Shown here: one piece after another, positions 48,244 to 57,248 of the stretch
How positions within the stretch are numbered: the stretch's first letter is position 1
Layout: every line of letters begins with the position of its first letter
Assembly (NCBI RefSeq): GCF_003591485.1
Contig: NZ_QZCF01000009.1
Coordinates: 144,199 to 208,198, forward strand
Direction: 5' to 3'
Source of the DNA: Paenibacillus sp. 1011MAR3C5
GTDB lineage: Bacteria > Bacillota > Bacilli > Paenibacillales > Paenibacillaceae
DNA length: 64,000 nucleotides
The notes under the pieces: model-generated
What the model was told of the DNA's origin: nothing
The model's input: the letters and a program-made list of their open reading frames with translations, nothing else
Database searches by the model: none
Translations under genes and position numbers: made by a program

Positions 48244-49923
48244 ATGTACGAGGAACGGACGCTGCATTATAAGGAATTGCTTATTCTGAAAACAATCGCG
48301 GAAACCTTGAACCAAAATCATGATATGAAGCCCATGCTCCAGAGCACGCTGGAGAAGCTTCTGGAACTGACCGGGCTGAAGACGGGCTGGATCTTCCTGG
48401 CGGATGATGAGCCGATTTATCATCATGTAGCGGATCATAACCTGCCTCCGGCGCTTGCCCGGAATGACAAAGAGTCTATGCGGGGCGAAGTATGCTTCTG
48501 TCTCCAGCTCTATTGGAGAGATTCGCTCAATCAAGCAGTGAACATCATTGAATGCGAGCGTCTCCATGATTCGGTCAAGCAGTCGCTTGGCGATACGAAT
48601 AATCTTACCCATCACGCCACGGTACCGTTGACGATATGCGGGGAGCGCTTCGGCCTGCTGAATGTGGGATCGCCTGGCAAAGAACATTTCAGCGACGAAG
48701 AGCTTGCCCTTCTTGAAGGGGTGGCCTATCAGATCGGTACAGCCGTGGAGCGAACTCGACTGCTTGAGCAAAAGGAGAAGCTCGCCGTTGACAATATTGC
48801 GCGCTATATTGTGGATTATTATAACAGCACCAATGAAGTGACGCGGCATATCTGGGCGATCAATAACTTAAGAGAGCTGCTGCTCACGGTAGTGCTGAAT
48901 ATTGGCACGTATTTCGACTGGCCTACAGTAGCCATTGCCGTTCATCATGGCAATCGGCTGTTGCTGCGCGCCCTCTATGACAACGAGAATGCAAGAGTCT
49001 TGAATGAATCCCGTCTCCATGCAGAGGAAGAATCTACAGATATTATTCATCAAGCTTTCCTCGAGCGGACCGTATGCCAGAGCAAGGATACCCCCTTTTC
49101 CTTTGCTGCGCTGCAACCTAGCCAACATATGTATTCGACCGCGATACCTCTGCAAAAACAAGAGCCGCAACTCGGAAATGAACCGCTCGGGGTGCTTCTT
49201 ATCGGCAGAGAGTTGTCCACATTCAGCGGATTGGAGATTAAAATCTTAACAACGCTGGCGGATCATATTTCATTGGCGATGGAAAGAATCCGTTTGTACG
49301 ACGAATGGCAGGATCTGTTGTTGTCGGAAGAGAGGAACAGGCTCGCGCTTGATCTGCACGACTCTGTCAATCAGAAGCTGTTTTCCTTATCGCTGACTGC
49401 GCAAGGCATCAAAGAGCTGCTGAAAGACGAAAACCCGCTCGTCGCGGACGGAATCAGCGATATTCAGAAGCTGTCGCAAGAGACTTTGTCGGAGATGCGC
49501 ACATTGATCTGGCAGCTTCGCCCGTATAGCGCAGAGAAAGGGATGCTTGCTTCTTTGAAGGAATACGCTTCAAAACTCGGCATTCATGTCACCTTACAGA
49601 TGAAGGATGATGTGCAATTCACCGAGAAGGTAGAAAAAACCTTGTGGCGGATCGGACAAGAAGCGATCAATAATGTGAGCAAGCATGCCCGGACGAATCG
49701 CGCTACGATCAAGATTCAGTCCATTGAAGACCATATTCAAATGAGTATCATCGACTATGGCTGCGGGTTCGTGCCCGAGCAAGCAGAGACGAAGCTCGTA
49801 ACGCTTGGCATCAGCAGCATGAATGAAAGAGCGGCGCAAGTCAATGGAAGCTTGAAAATCAACAGTACAGAAGGCAAAGGAACCATCGTTGCCGTGACGG
49901 TGCCGCGTTCAAGGGAGAACTAA
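48244..49923 (+). CDS. Cytoplasmic GAF-domain sensor histidine kinase (NarL-type system)
   Basis: About 559 residues, no membrane helices. Two GAF-like domains (about 20-170 and 210-350; the first contains HDMKPMLQSTLEKLLELTGL and GWIFLADDE). HisKA_3 box ERNRLALDLHDSVNQKLFSL, then an HATPase domain with WRIGQEAINNVSKHARTNRA and IIDYGCGFVP. The start is taken as ATG at 48244 after GGTGGTGA; the longer frame from TTG 48220 has no site. It forms an operon with the LuxR-type regulator 1 bp downstream. GAF domains suggest sensing of a small molecule, redox state or gas inside the cell. Confidence 0.92.
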   Translation: MYEERTLHYKELLILKTIAETLNQNHDMKPMLQSTLEKLLELTGLKTGWIFLADDEPIYHHVADHNLPPALARNDKESMRGEVCFCLQLYWRDSLNQAVNIIECERLHDSVKQSLGDTNNLTHHATVPLTICGERFGLLNVGSPGKEHFSDEELALLEGVAYQIGTAVERTRLLEQKEKLAVDNIARYIVDYYNSTNEVTRHIWAINNLRELLLTVVLNIGTYFDWPTVAIAVHHGNRLLLRALYDNENARVLNESRLHAEEESTDIIHQAFLERTVCQSKDTPFSFAALQPSQHMYSTAIPLQKQEPQLGNEPLGVLLIGRELSTFSGLEIKILTTLADHISLAMERIRLYDEWQDLLLSEERNRLALDLHDSVNQKLFSLSLTAQGIKELLKDENPLVADGISDIQKLSQETLSEMRTLIWQLRPYSAEKGMLASLKEYASKLGIHVTLQMKDDVQFTEKVEKTLWRIGQEAINNVSKHARTNRATIKIQSIEDHIQMSIIDYGCGFVPEQAETKLVTLGISSMNERAAQVNGSLKINSTEGKGTIVAVTVPRSREN

Positions 49924-49924
49924 C

Positions 49925-50566
49925 ATGAAGACCATAAAAGTGCTGATCGTAGACGATCATTTGGTTGTACTCAGAGGACTGCGATTCTTCCTGCAAACCC
50001 AGGCTGCTATTGAAATTGTCGGTCAGGCCCAGAACGGGGAAGAGGCCCTCCAGCAGGTGCAAACGCTGAATACCGATATTGTGCTCATGGATTTAATGAT
50101 GCCGGGAATGAGCGGGATTGAGGCCACAAGGATTATAACGGAGCAGTATCCGAAGGTGAAAGTCATTATCCTGTCGAGCTACTCAGACCGGGAGTCGGTG
50201 CTGCAAGCGATCAAGGCAGGCGCCATCGGCTATCAATTAAAGGATGTTAGACCGGAAGTATTGATCGAATCCATTCAGGCTGCGATGGATGGCAGAAAGA
50301 CGCTGCACCCGGAAGCCACTCATCAGCTGATGTCCCACGTAGTCAAGGAGAATGAAGAGGAGAAGCGAATTGACGCTCTCACCGCGAAGGAACGCGTAGT
50401 CTTGCAGCATATTACGCTCGGTCAGAGCAACAAGGAAATTGCGGCTGAGCTTCATATCTCGGAGAAAACAGTAAAAACCCATATTACGCATATTTTAGCC
50501 AAGCTTGAGATGCAGGATCGTACACAAGCGGCCCTGTTCGCGACCAAAAACAAATGGTTCGGCTAA
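49925..50566 (+). CDS. NarL/FixJ-family response regulator
   Basis: 213 residues. Receiver: IVDDHLVVLRGL, phospho-acceptor in VLMDLMMPGMSG, Ser in VIILSSYSDRES, Lys in YQLKDVRPE. C-terminal LuxR helix-turn-helix: LTAKERVVLQHITLGQSNKE, IAAELHISEKTVKTHITHIL. Cognate of the GAF kinase just upstream. Likely targets include the NmrA-like, FMN reductase and MFS genes that follow, but no operator was identified. Confidence 0.93.
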   Translation: MKTIKVLIVDDHLVVLRGLRFFLQTQAAIEIVGQAQNGEEALQQVQTLNTDIVLMDLMMPGMSGIEATRIITEQYPKVKVIILSSYSDRESVLQAIKAGAIGYQLKDVRPEVLIESIQAAMDGRKTLHPEATHQLMSHVVKENEEEKRIDALTAKERVVLQHITLGQSNKEIAAELHISEKTVKTHITHILAKLEMQDRTQAALFATKNKWFG

Positions 50567-50580
50567 TGGAAGGTCTTAGC

Positions 50581-50611
50581 AAAGGTCTTATCTTCGGATA
50601 AGACCTTTTTC
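50581..50611 (+). terminator. Terminator of the GAF kinase/NarL operon
   Basis: AAAGGTCTTATC, TTCG tetraloop, GATAAGACCTTT, then TTTC. Confidence 0.88.
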
Positions 50612-50715
50612 TTATGTGTTAATTAGACGTACGCAGGACGCATTGAAGTGGGAATTGATGTAAATTTAGAGATGTTCATGCATCCAATGAAGCGATCTAA
50701 GGAGGAAGTATACTT

Positions 50716-51537
50716 TTGACTATTCTAGTAACAGGCGCAACCGGGAATGTAGGACGGCATGTCATTGATCAGCTTGTCCGTTCGGGTGCTCGCGTCAGGG
50801 CCCTAACACGCAACCCTGCAACTGCCAATCTGCCACAGTCCGTGGAGGTCGTATACGGAGATTTAACCGATCCTCAGACCCTTGCTCCGGCACTGGATGG
50901 CGTAACCGCCATGCATTTGATTACCTTTAACGGTGCCGACTCCGCTCCGCTGCAAACCGGAGCTGAAATCGCAGCGCTGGCTGAAAAGGCTGGTGTGCGA
51001 AAAGTGACGCTATTGTGGAGCGGCGAGCGAGGTCCGGTAGAAGAGGCGGTAGAAGCAAGCGGGCTGGAATGGACCCATCTTCAGCCGCCAGTTGAATTTA
51101 TGTCCAATGCGCGGGAATGGGCGGAGTCCATTCGATCGGAAGGTATCGTCAGGCATCTGAACGGTCAAGTATTAAGTGCCATGATTCATGAGGCGGACAT
51201 TGGCAGTGTTGCTGCAACGGTGCTTATGGAGGATGGCCATGCTTTTAAGAGCTATACGTTAACTGGACCTGAGGTGCTGTCCATACCCGACAAGCTGCGC
51301 TTACTGAGTGCCGAGCTTGGCCGGGATATTGGGTTCGTCGAATTGTCAGCAGAGGAAGAACGGGCTAAGATGCGCCAAGCCGGGATTCAGGAAGACGTCA
51401 TCGATTATGTCGTCGGCTGGCATGCTAGTCCGCCCAAGGAGTCCTATCAGGTCTTGCCGACTGTCGAACAGATTACGGGTCGTCCCGCGCGAACGTTCGC
51501 GCAGTGGCTGGCGGAAAACAGAGAGAAATTTATATAA
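50716..51537 (+). CDS. NmrA-like NAD(P)-binding protein (atypical SDR)
   Basis: 273 residues. Rossmann motif TILVTGATGNVGRHVIDQLV, then VRALTRNPATANL and VYGDLTDPQTLAPALDGVTA. No catalytic YxxxK is apparent, as in NmrA/QOR2-like SDRs that sense NADP(H) or reduce quinones. The C-terminal part (KLRLLSAELGRDIGFVELSA) is typical of the ergot-alkaloid/NmrA group. The start is TTG at 50716 after GGAGGAAG. The FMN reductase gene starts 16 bp after its stop, so the two are co-transcribed. Confidence 0.92.
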   Translation: MTILVTGATGNVGRHVIDQLVRSGARVRALTRNPATANLPQSVEVVYGDLTDPQTLAPALDGVTAMHLITFNGADSAPLQTGAEIAALAEKAGVRKVTLLWSGERGPVEEAVEASGLEWTHLQPPVEFMSNAREWAESIRSEGIVRHLNGQVLSAMIHEADIGSVAATVLMEDGHAFKSYTLTGPEVLSIPDKLRLLSAELGRDIGFVELSAEEERAKMRQAGIQEDVIDYVVGWHASPPKESYQVLPTVEQITGRPARTFAQWLAENREKFI

Positions 51538-51553
51538 AACGGAGATGAAGCAA

Positions 51554-52099
51554 ATGAGCGAGCAGCTTAAGATCGGCATTATTTTGGGGAGTACCCGTCA
51601 AGGAAGGGTGAGCCCGCAAGTTGGCGAATGGATTAAAGGCATAGCCGGCGGTCGCAGGGATGGACACTATGAGATTATTGATATAGCCGAATATAAGCTT
51701 CCCTTTATGGGAGAAGGTGATCCGGACGATGCGGGCGTCAAGGCATGGGCGCAAAAAATCGATGAAATGGATGGATATGTATTCATCGTTGCGGAATACA
51801 ATCATAGTATAACCGGGGCTCTGAAAAATGCGCTCGATACAGCCTATCATGAATGGAACAACAAAGCAGCCGGAATCGTGAGCTATGGCTCAACCGGAGG
51901 CGCCCGTGCAGCCGAACATTTGCGGGGGATATTAGGTGAATTGCTGGTAGCGGACGTACGCGTTCATCCTACCTTGTCCATCTTCACGGATTTTGAACAA
52001 TTCCATACCTTTAAACCTGCCGAGCTGCATACGAAATCCGTTCATGATATGTTGGATCAAGTGACAGCCTGGAGCGGCGCATTAAAAGGCTTGCGTTAA
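51554..52099 (+). CDS. NADPH-dependent FMN reductase family protein
   Basis: About 181 residues: IGIILGSTRQGRVSPQVGEW (FMN phosphate loop), IIDIAEYKLPFMGEGDPDD, then FIVAEYNHSITGALKNALDT (PEYNxSxxGxLKNxLD motif with A for P) and GIVSYGSTGGARAAEHLR. The start is ATG at 51554 with GGAG 9 bases upstream; a much longer frame from 51308 lies inside the preceding gene. It reduces FMN, quinones or azo/nitro compounds. Lies between the NmrA-like and MFS genes, suggesting a quinone or drug-stress unit. Confidence 0.93.
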   Translation: MSEQLKIGIILGSTRQGRVSPQVGEWIKGIAGGRRDGHYEIIDIAEYKLPFMGEGDPDDAGVKAWAQKIDEMDGYVFIVAEYNHSITGALKNALDTAYHEWNNKAAGIVSYGSTGGARAAEHLRGILGELLVADVRVHPTLSIFTDFEQFHTFKPAELHTKSVHDMLDQVTAWSGALKGLR

Positions 52100-52123
52100 T
52101 TTCGGGTACCAAGGGGACAAAGT

Positions 52124-53335
52124 ATGATGAAGCATAATGATGGGAATGGCGGTTATTGGTCGGCGGCATACCTTAAAATTTGCATGTGCAATATGCTTGT
52201 CTTCTTGTCCTTTCAGATGCTGCTGCCTACGCTTCCCGTCTATCTGACGGACACTGGTGTAGAACGGGCTGTCGTAGGGCTTGTTGTTGCCGTTATTACG
52301 GTTGCAGCAGTCCTCATCCGATTAGGGACGGGATATGCACTGGATCACTGGAATCGAAAGCGAATTGTTATCGCAGGATTGCTGGCGTTCCTGCTCGCCT
52401 CTCTTGCTTACATGCTATCGCCATCGATAGGCTGGGTTATAGGCTGCAGTATCGGACTTGGCATCGGCTGGGGCATCTTGACTGCTTCATATGCAACACT
52501 CGTGTCCGATCTGATTCCACCAGGTCAACAAGGAGCGGGCATCGGCACCTTTATGCTATTCGGCCTGGCCAGCATGGCGGTCGGACCGTATGCGGGCGGA
52601 TGGATATATGGACAATTCGGCGCATTGGCGTTGTTTATGGCGGCTTCTGCAGTCGCCGTGCTTCCGCTAGTGCTGTCCTTAAGGGGACGGAATGAAGGGA
52701 CGGCTCTCTCCAAAGAGATTGCTCTCTCTGGACGCCGCTCACATGCTTTGCTGGCCAGTATATTTGAGCGTTCCGCATTGCTTCCGGCTGCGCTGCTTAT
52801 GCTATTCACCTGCTGTTATGGAGGCATTCTGACTTATGTTGTATTATACGGGCAGCAACTTGGCATCATGAATGGCGGGATCTTCTTCCTGCTGTCTAGT
52901 GGCGCCTCGATTCTAGTAAGGCCGCTGGCAGGAAAGCTATTCGACAGGAGGGGGCCGGCGTATGTTCTCGTGCCCGGCATGATGCTTGGCATTGTTGCTT
53001 TAACTATGCTGTCGGCTGCAACTGGCTTCCCGCTATTCATGCTATCAGCCTTTGTTTATGGCTTGTCGTTCGGAGCCGTCCAGCCTTATATGCTGGCATG
53101 GACGATTCAACGGGCGTTGCCAGAGAGACGGGGTGCAGCCAATAGCACTTTTCTGATCGGGTTGGACATCGGTGTAGCAGCAGGCTCAGCTTTGCTTGGA
53201 CTAGGCGTTAAGAATGGAGAATATGCTCCCATGTTTGGCTTATCTGCCGGTATTCTTGGCGTGCTTCTTCTCCTGTATGCCGTTAATCTTGTCTATGTGG
53301 GACGGAGTCCTCGTTCATCAGGCAGCGGGCATTAA
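52124..53335 (+). CDS. MFS transporter (drug-efflux type)
   Basis: 403 residues, about 12 membrane helices. LTDTGVERAVVGLVVAVITV and LIRLGTGYALDHWNRKRIVI carry motif A (G..D..nRK), and SIGLGIGWGILTASYATLVS the motif B/C region in helices 4-5. Cluster with NmrA and FMN reductase genes (24 bp after the latter) points to one operon for toxicant handling. Substrate unknown. Terminator at 53366. Confidence 0.92.
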   Translation: MMKHNDGNGGYWSAAYLKICMCNMLVFLSFQMLLPTLPVYLTDTGVERAVVGLVVAVITVAAVLIRLGTGYALDHWNRKRIVIAGLLAFLLASLAYMLSPSIGWVIGCSIGLGIGWGILTASYATLVSDLIPPGQQGAGIGTFMLFGLASMAVGPYAGGWIYGQFGALALFMAASAVAVLPLVLSLRGRNEGTALSKEIALSGRRSHALLASIFERSALLPAALLMLFTCCYGGILTYVVLYGQQLGIMNGGIFFLLSSGASILVRPLAGKLFDRRGPAYVLVPGMMLGIVALTMLSAATGFPLFMLSAFVYGLSFGAVQPYMLAWTIQRALPERRGAANSTFLIGLDIGVAAGSALLGLGVKNGEYAPMFGLSAGILGVLLLLYAVNLVYVGRSPRSSGSGH

Positions 53336-53365
53336 AAGCAAAACCTATTGATATGCCTAATAAAG

Positions 53366-53397
53366 ACGAGCACCGGAAATCCCGGTGCTCGTTTCTT
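53366..53397 (+). terminator. Terminator of the NmrA/FMN reductase/MFS operon
   Basis: Arms ACGAGCACCGG and CCGGTGCTCGT, 5-base loop, then TTCTTTT. Confidence 0.88.
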
Positions 53398-53421
53398 TTA
53401 TACGCAGGGCCCTGCGTATAA
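53398..53421. promoter_or_regulatory. Perfect 24-bp palindrome
   Basis: TTATACGCAGGG followed at once by its exact reverse complement CCCTGCGTATAA. It directly follows a terminator and lies 170 bp before a response regulator gene. A dimeric protein site or cruciform-like element; no known factor recognised. Confidence 0.55.
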
Positions 53422-53592
53422 TAATTTGGGAGCCGATTAGCTTCTTACGAGATTCACAGCATGAGTCGCCCGGTTTCTTCCGCTGCTCATCGAAGCATGA
53501 TTTTTCCTTTGTTATGCCATATCGTTCTAATTTAATTTTAAGCTTCCTCGCTTATACTGATTGCATGATTAGGCTCGGGAAGGTTGAAGGGT

Positions 53593-54291
53593 ATGCAGGT
53601 GCTTATAGTTGAAGACGATGTTTCATTGGTGCATGCTGTTTCCAGCGTATTTCGGGAAGAAGGCTTCACCGTCCAAGAATCGATGTGCGGCGACGAAGGC
53701 CTGTACTTGGCAGAGCAGAACATCTACGATCTGATCATATTGGATGTGATGCTGCCGGGCATGAGCGGTATTGCACTTATTCATCATCTAAGGTCGCAAG
53801 GCGTCATGACGCCAATTCTGCTGCTCTCGGCAGTGGATGCTATTGAGCGCAGAGTTCAGGGACTGGATGCGGGAGCGGATGATTACGTGGTCAAGCCGGT
53901 TGCCTTTCCCGAACTGCTGGCCCGTTCAAGAGCGATTCTGCGCAGACACGGCAAGCTCGGTGATTTAGGTGACATTAGCGTGGGAGGATTGATTCTCCGG
54001 CCCAAGATCCAGGAAGGATTCGTTAACGAAGTTCCCCTGAGGCTCTCAGCCAAAGAATATGAGTTGATCGAGTTTCTGCTCATTAACCGAAATCAGATTC
54101 TGACGCGTGAGCAAATATTGGATCGAATATGGGGATTTGATACGGATTCAGGAGCTGGCATCGTGGATCTGTATATTCATTATTTGAGGAAGAAACTAAC
54201 GGCGCAAGGTTATTCCGATCTGATCCAGACGGTTCGCGGCATAGGCTATATGGTAAAGGGGAAAGCCGATGTTCCGAAAAACGAAAGCTAG
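53593..54291 (+). CDS. OmpR-family response regulator of the 53-63 kb locus
   Basis: About 232 residues. Receiver: LIVEDDVSLVHAV, phospho-acceptor in LIILDVMLPGMSG, Ser in ILLLSAVDA, Lys in YVVKPVAF (VKP in place of TKP). Winged helix LSAKEYELIEFLLINRNQIL, VDLYIHYLRKKL, end VRGIGYMVK. The start is ATG at 53593. Overlaps the kinase by 23 bp. The ABC/ECF locus begins 220 bp after the kinase and is the probable target. Confidence 0.93.
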   Translation: MQVLIVEDDVSLVHAVSSVFREEGFTVQESMCGDEGLYLAEQNIYDLIILDVMLPGMSGIALIHHLRSQGVMTPILLLSAVDAIERRVQGLDAGADDYVVKPVAFPELLARSRAILRRHGKLGDLGDISVGGLILRPKIQEGFVNEVPLRLSAKEYELIEFLLINRNQILTREQILDRIWGFDTDSGAGIVDLYIHYLRKKLTAQGYSDLIQTVRGIGYMVKGKADVPKNES

Positions 54292-55579
54292 GCTGACGCT
54301 GCTGAATGCGTCCGTCATGTTTCTCATTCTCGCTATGTTGGGGACGAGTATGTATGTGTACTTGCGCACCGCCATTATTGGGAAAATCGATCATGCGATG
54401 CAGACGCGGGCAGCGGAATACTCCATGCAGCAACCGGAGATGACATTTTTATTCACAGGGGGTATTGCGACCCGCATTGCATCATTAGGTACTTGGAGCG
54501 CGACGGCCAGTACTTTTGAACGTACGATTAATATGATTATTTGGGATGAGGGGCTTAATCCCTTAACCACGCTTATACCGGAGAGGTATCCCTATCAGCT
54601 CGTGGAGAAGCTAAGGCGTACATTTCATAAGACGGAGTTGTTCAACGTCCGTCATGACGGGGCGGTGTATCGGGTCATTAACATCCAGATTAACGCAGAC
54701 AATGCGAAGAGGCTGAATTATGTTTCGGTCCCGGATAAAGATAGCTACATCCAGTTGATCAGTGATATCAGTACGGAAATCAGCATGTTGAATGTTGTCA
54801 TGGGACTAATTATTATCGGTATTGTGTTCGGTGCCGGGTTGTCGGTCTTCGCTGGATTGTATTTGGCTGATCGGGCATTGGTACCCATACGATCCTCATG
54901 GGAAAAGCAGCAGCAGTTTGTAGCTGATGCATCTCATGAGCTGCGAACCCCGCTGGCTGTGCTGCAGACGCATACGGAGCTGTTGCTTCGGCATCCTGAC
55001 CATACGATCGAACAGGATAGCCGTGAAATCTCTACCATACTGAATGAAATACGGCGAATGAAGAAGTTGGTTAACGGATTGCTGACACTGTCGCAGACCG
55101 ATGCGGACAAGCTTGAGCTTCAGATGAAGCCGGTATCGTTGGGGCGATTGGCGGAGCAGGTGCTGGGGCAAGTGATGCCGCTTGCTTCCCTTAAGGATAT
55201 TGCCTTGTCGTGGCACGTGAATCCCAACCTTAGGGTGAATGGGGACGAGGAACGGCTTCAGCAATTGTTGATGATCGTGCTGGATAATGCGATTAAGTAT
55301 ACGCCTAATTGCGGAAGCGTCCATCTGACATGCACGGCCGCTTCGGGGCATGTCACCTTGACGGTCAAAGACAATGGCAATGGAGTGGCAGCTGCGGATT
55401 TGCCTCATATTTTTGACCGGTTTTACCGGGGAGACAAGGGACGCACCCGCACAGAAGGAGGGGCAGGCCTCGGACTTTCCATTGCTAAGTGGATCGTCTT
55501 GCGCCACGGTGGAAGGATTGAAGCAGCAAGCGTCCAGCAGCAAGGAACGAAGATCACCTTTACACTGCCAGCTTTGTAG
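54269..55579 (+). CDS. Sensor histidine kinase of the 53-63 kb locus
   Basis: 436 residues. Helix 1 (LTLLNASVMFLILAMLGTSM), ~150-residue extracellular domain, helix 2 (VVMGLIIIGIVFGAGLSVFA), a short HAMP-like link, then QFVADASHELRTPLAVLQTH with the phospho-acceptor His, N box LDNAIKYTPN, G1 VKDNGNGVAA, F box FDRFYRGDKGRTR, G2 GLGLSIAKWIV. The order helix-sensor-helix-HisKA is that of the BaeS/CusS-like group. Terminator at 55599. Confidence 0.93.
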   Translation: MFRKTKARLTLLNASVMFLILAMLGTSMYVYLRTAIIGKIDHAMQTRAAEYSMQQPEMTFLFTGGIATRIASLGTWSATASTFERTINMIIWDEGLNPLTTLIPERYPYQLVEKLRRTFHKTELFNVRHDGAVYRVINIQINADNAKRLNYVSVPDKDSYIQLISDISTEISMLNVVMGLIIIGIVFGAGLSVFAGLYLADRALVPIRSSWEKQQQFVADASHELRTPLAVLQTHTELLLRHPDHTIEQDSREISTILNEIRRMKKLVNGLLTLSQTDADKLELQMKPVSLGRLAEQVLGQVMPLASLKDIALSWHVNPNLRVNGDEERLQQLLMIVLDNAIKYTPNCGSVHLTCTAASGHVTLTVKDNGNGVAAADLPHIFDRFYRGDKGRTRTEGGAGLGLSIAKWIVLRHGGRIEAASVQQQGTKITFTLPAL

Positions 55580-55598
55580 CGTTCATATTGCATGACTC

Positions 55599-55623
55599 AA
55601 ACCTCCAGGGATGGAGGTTTTTT
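55599..55623 (+). terminator. Terminator of the two-component operon
   Basis: AAACCTCC, loop AGGGAT, GGAGGTTT, then TTT. Confidence 0.85.
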
Positions 55624-55802
55624 GGTTTGTTCAGCCATTGATATTCACAACAGAAAGCTTCCCGTACGCTCCTTGTGCGCCCATTACACAGAAATGCCAT
55701 CGATCTTTAAGCTTCGTTTAAAGTTCTCTAAGACAATTCTAAGAGAACTCCTTCATGCTGACCTATGGATAACCATTTCAAGCTTGAAAGGGGAAAGAAA
55801 GA

Positions 55803-57248
55803 ATGAAGCACATGTTAGGGAGAGGGATCATCTACTGTTTGTTGTTCGTCATCGTATTGGCGGGTTGCAGCTCGAATAATGGAGAGGGCAAGCCACAGGG
55901 GATTGACCCGGACAAACCGGTGACCTTAAAGGTTGCGTTCATCAATGAGCAGATGTTCTATCAAAGCTATGGGAATGTGTTCAGCGCCAAATATCCGAAT
56001 GTGCAATTCGAGGTCATCTCGACCATGGATGCAGCTATGAGCAAAGATCCCACGCAAGCGATGATCGACCTGGTCGACGAAAACCAGCCGGATATCGTCG
56101 TGCTGACGGCGTCGCAATATGAAGCGCTGGCGGCGGACGGGAGGTTGTATGAACTGGACTCCATGGTCACGCAAACCGGGTTCGAATTGGACCAGATGGT
56201 AGAAGGCGTCGTTCAATTGCTGCGTGACGCAGGCGGAGGCAAGCTCTATGGATTGGCGCCGACCTTCAATACCAATGCGCTCTACTACAACAAAGATCTG
56301 TTCGCCAAATACGGCGTTCCGGAACCAACAGACTTCATGACCTGGGAAGAAGTGCTTAAGCTGGCCGCGCGATTCCCGACAGACGGCGATGACGAGACGC
56401 GAATTTACGGATTGGCAAGCTCCATGTTTGCCCAAGACCCATTCCAGCTCATTAAGGACATGGCAGCTGCCAAAGGTTTGAATTATTTGAACGCGGATGC
56501 CACGGAGTTGACCATGTCGGAGCTGGAATGGAGGGAAATCTTCCGTGAAGTCGTGGAGGGTTACCAGAACAAGACGATTCATCAGCCAGTGCCCCAGCAA
56601 GGAGACGGGGGGATGATGTTCTCGATGGACAGCATGCTCTTCAATGATGGACGGGCAGCGATGGTCATCGATAACTCCAATATGATTAATCTTAGAGGCA
56701 GCATGGGAGTACGAGCAGTCAGTGCGGCTGGCGATTCCGATTCATCCAGCAGCCAGCCGGAAGAAGTGAACATGGGGGTTGTGACAGCGCCGGTTGATGC
56801 TGCTACGCCAGATATGACAAGCGCCTATACGGTCTCGCAAATCTTCTCGATTAATGCCGCTTCTTCACAAGCGGATATGGCGTGGGCATTCATCCAGTAC
56901 GTCCATGGAGAAGAGGCTGCCAAGATACGATCGAATACAGCGATGGATTTGCAATCGCGCCTCGGGTACGAGACGACTTCCGATGGCGTAAACCTGGAAC
57001 CTTTCTATAAGCTTAAGCCGCTTCCGATGGAGACCACACATTGGTATCCTAAGGGCTTCCGAGACAGCTTTGCGAAGATCGCGGGTGAAGAGATCAGCGC
57101 TGCGTCAAGCGGAGGGAAAAGTGTGGATGAAGCGTTTGATGCGATTACAAGCAGAGGGGCGGATGCGCTGGCGGAAGCCAATCTGAGCGGAGAGAAGGAG
57201 CAAGGCGGAGGTGGAGGATTTGCAGCAAACTTCATGTTCGCAGGATAG
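55803..57248 (+). CDS. Extracellular solute-binding lipoprotein (ABC sugar-type)
   Basis: 481 residues. Lipobox VLAGC (Cys near residue 22). Family-1 solute-binding fold: VTLKVAFINEQMFYQSYGNV, DENQPDIVVLTASQYEALAA, GGGKLYGLAPTFNTNALYYN, PTDFMTWEEVLKLAARFPTD, then VSQIFSINAASSQADMAWAF. It should bind a solute outside the membrane, but the following genes encode a MacAB/LolCDE-type exporter and no importer permease. It may thus serve as a sensor or chaperone for the exporter. A pseudogene copy of a relative is at 22449. The ATPase gene begins inside its 3' end. Confidence 0.92.
   Translation: MKHMLGRGIIYCLLFVIVLAGCSSNNGEGKPQGIDPDKPVTLKVAFINEQMFYQSYGNVFSAKYPNVQFEVISTMDAAMSKDPTQAMIDLVDENQPDIVVLTASQYEALAADGRLYELDSMVTQTGFELDQMVEGVVQLLRDAGGGKLYGLAPTFNTNALYYNKDLFAKYGVPEPTDFMTWEEVLKLAARFPTDGDDETRIYGLASSMFAQDPFQLIKDMAAAKGLNYLNADATELTMSELEWREIFREVVEGYQNKTIHQPVPQQGDGGMMFSMDSMLFNDGRAAMVIDNSNMINLRGSMGVRAVSAAGDSDSSSSQPEEVNMGVVTAPVDAATPDMTSAYTVSQIFSINAASSQADMAWAFIQYVHGEEAAKIRSNTAMDLQSRLGYETTSDGVNLEPFYKLKPLPMETTHWYPKGFRDSFAKIAGEEISAASSGGKSVDEAFDAITSRGADALAEANLSGEKEQGGGGGFAANFMFAG

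Noticed and set aside
51308..51553. Long N-terminal extension of the FMN reductase
   Set aside because: It lies in another frame of the NmrA-like gene; the ribosome site and family start both point to ATG 51554.
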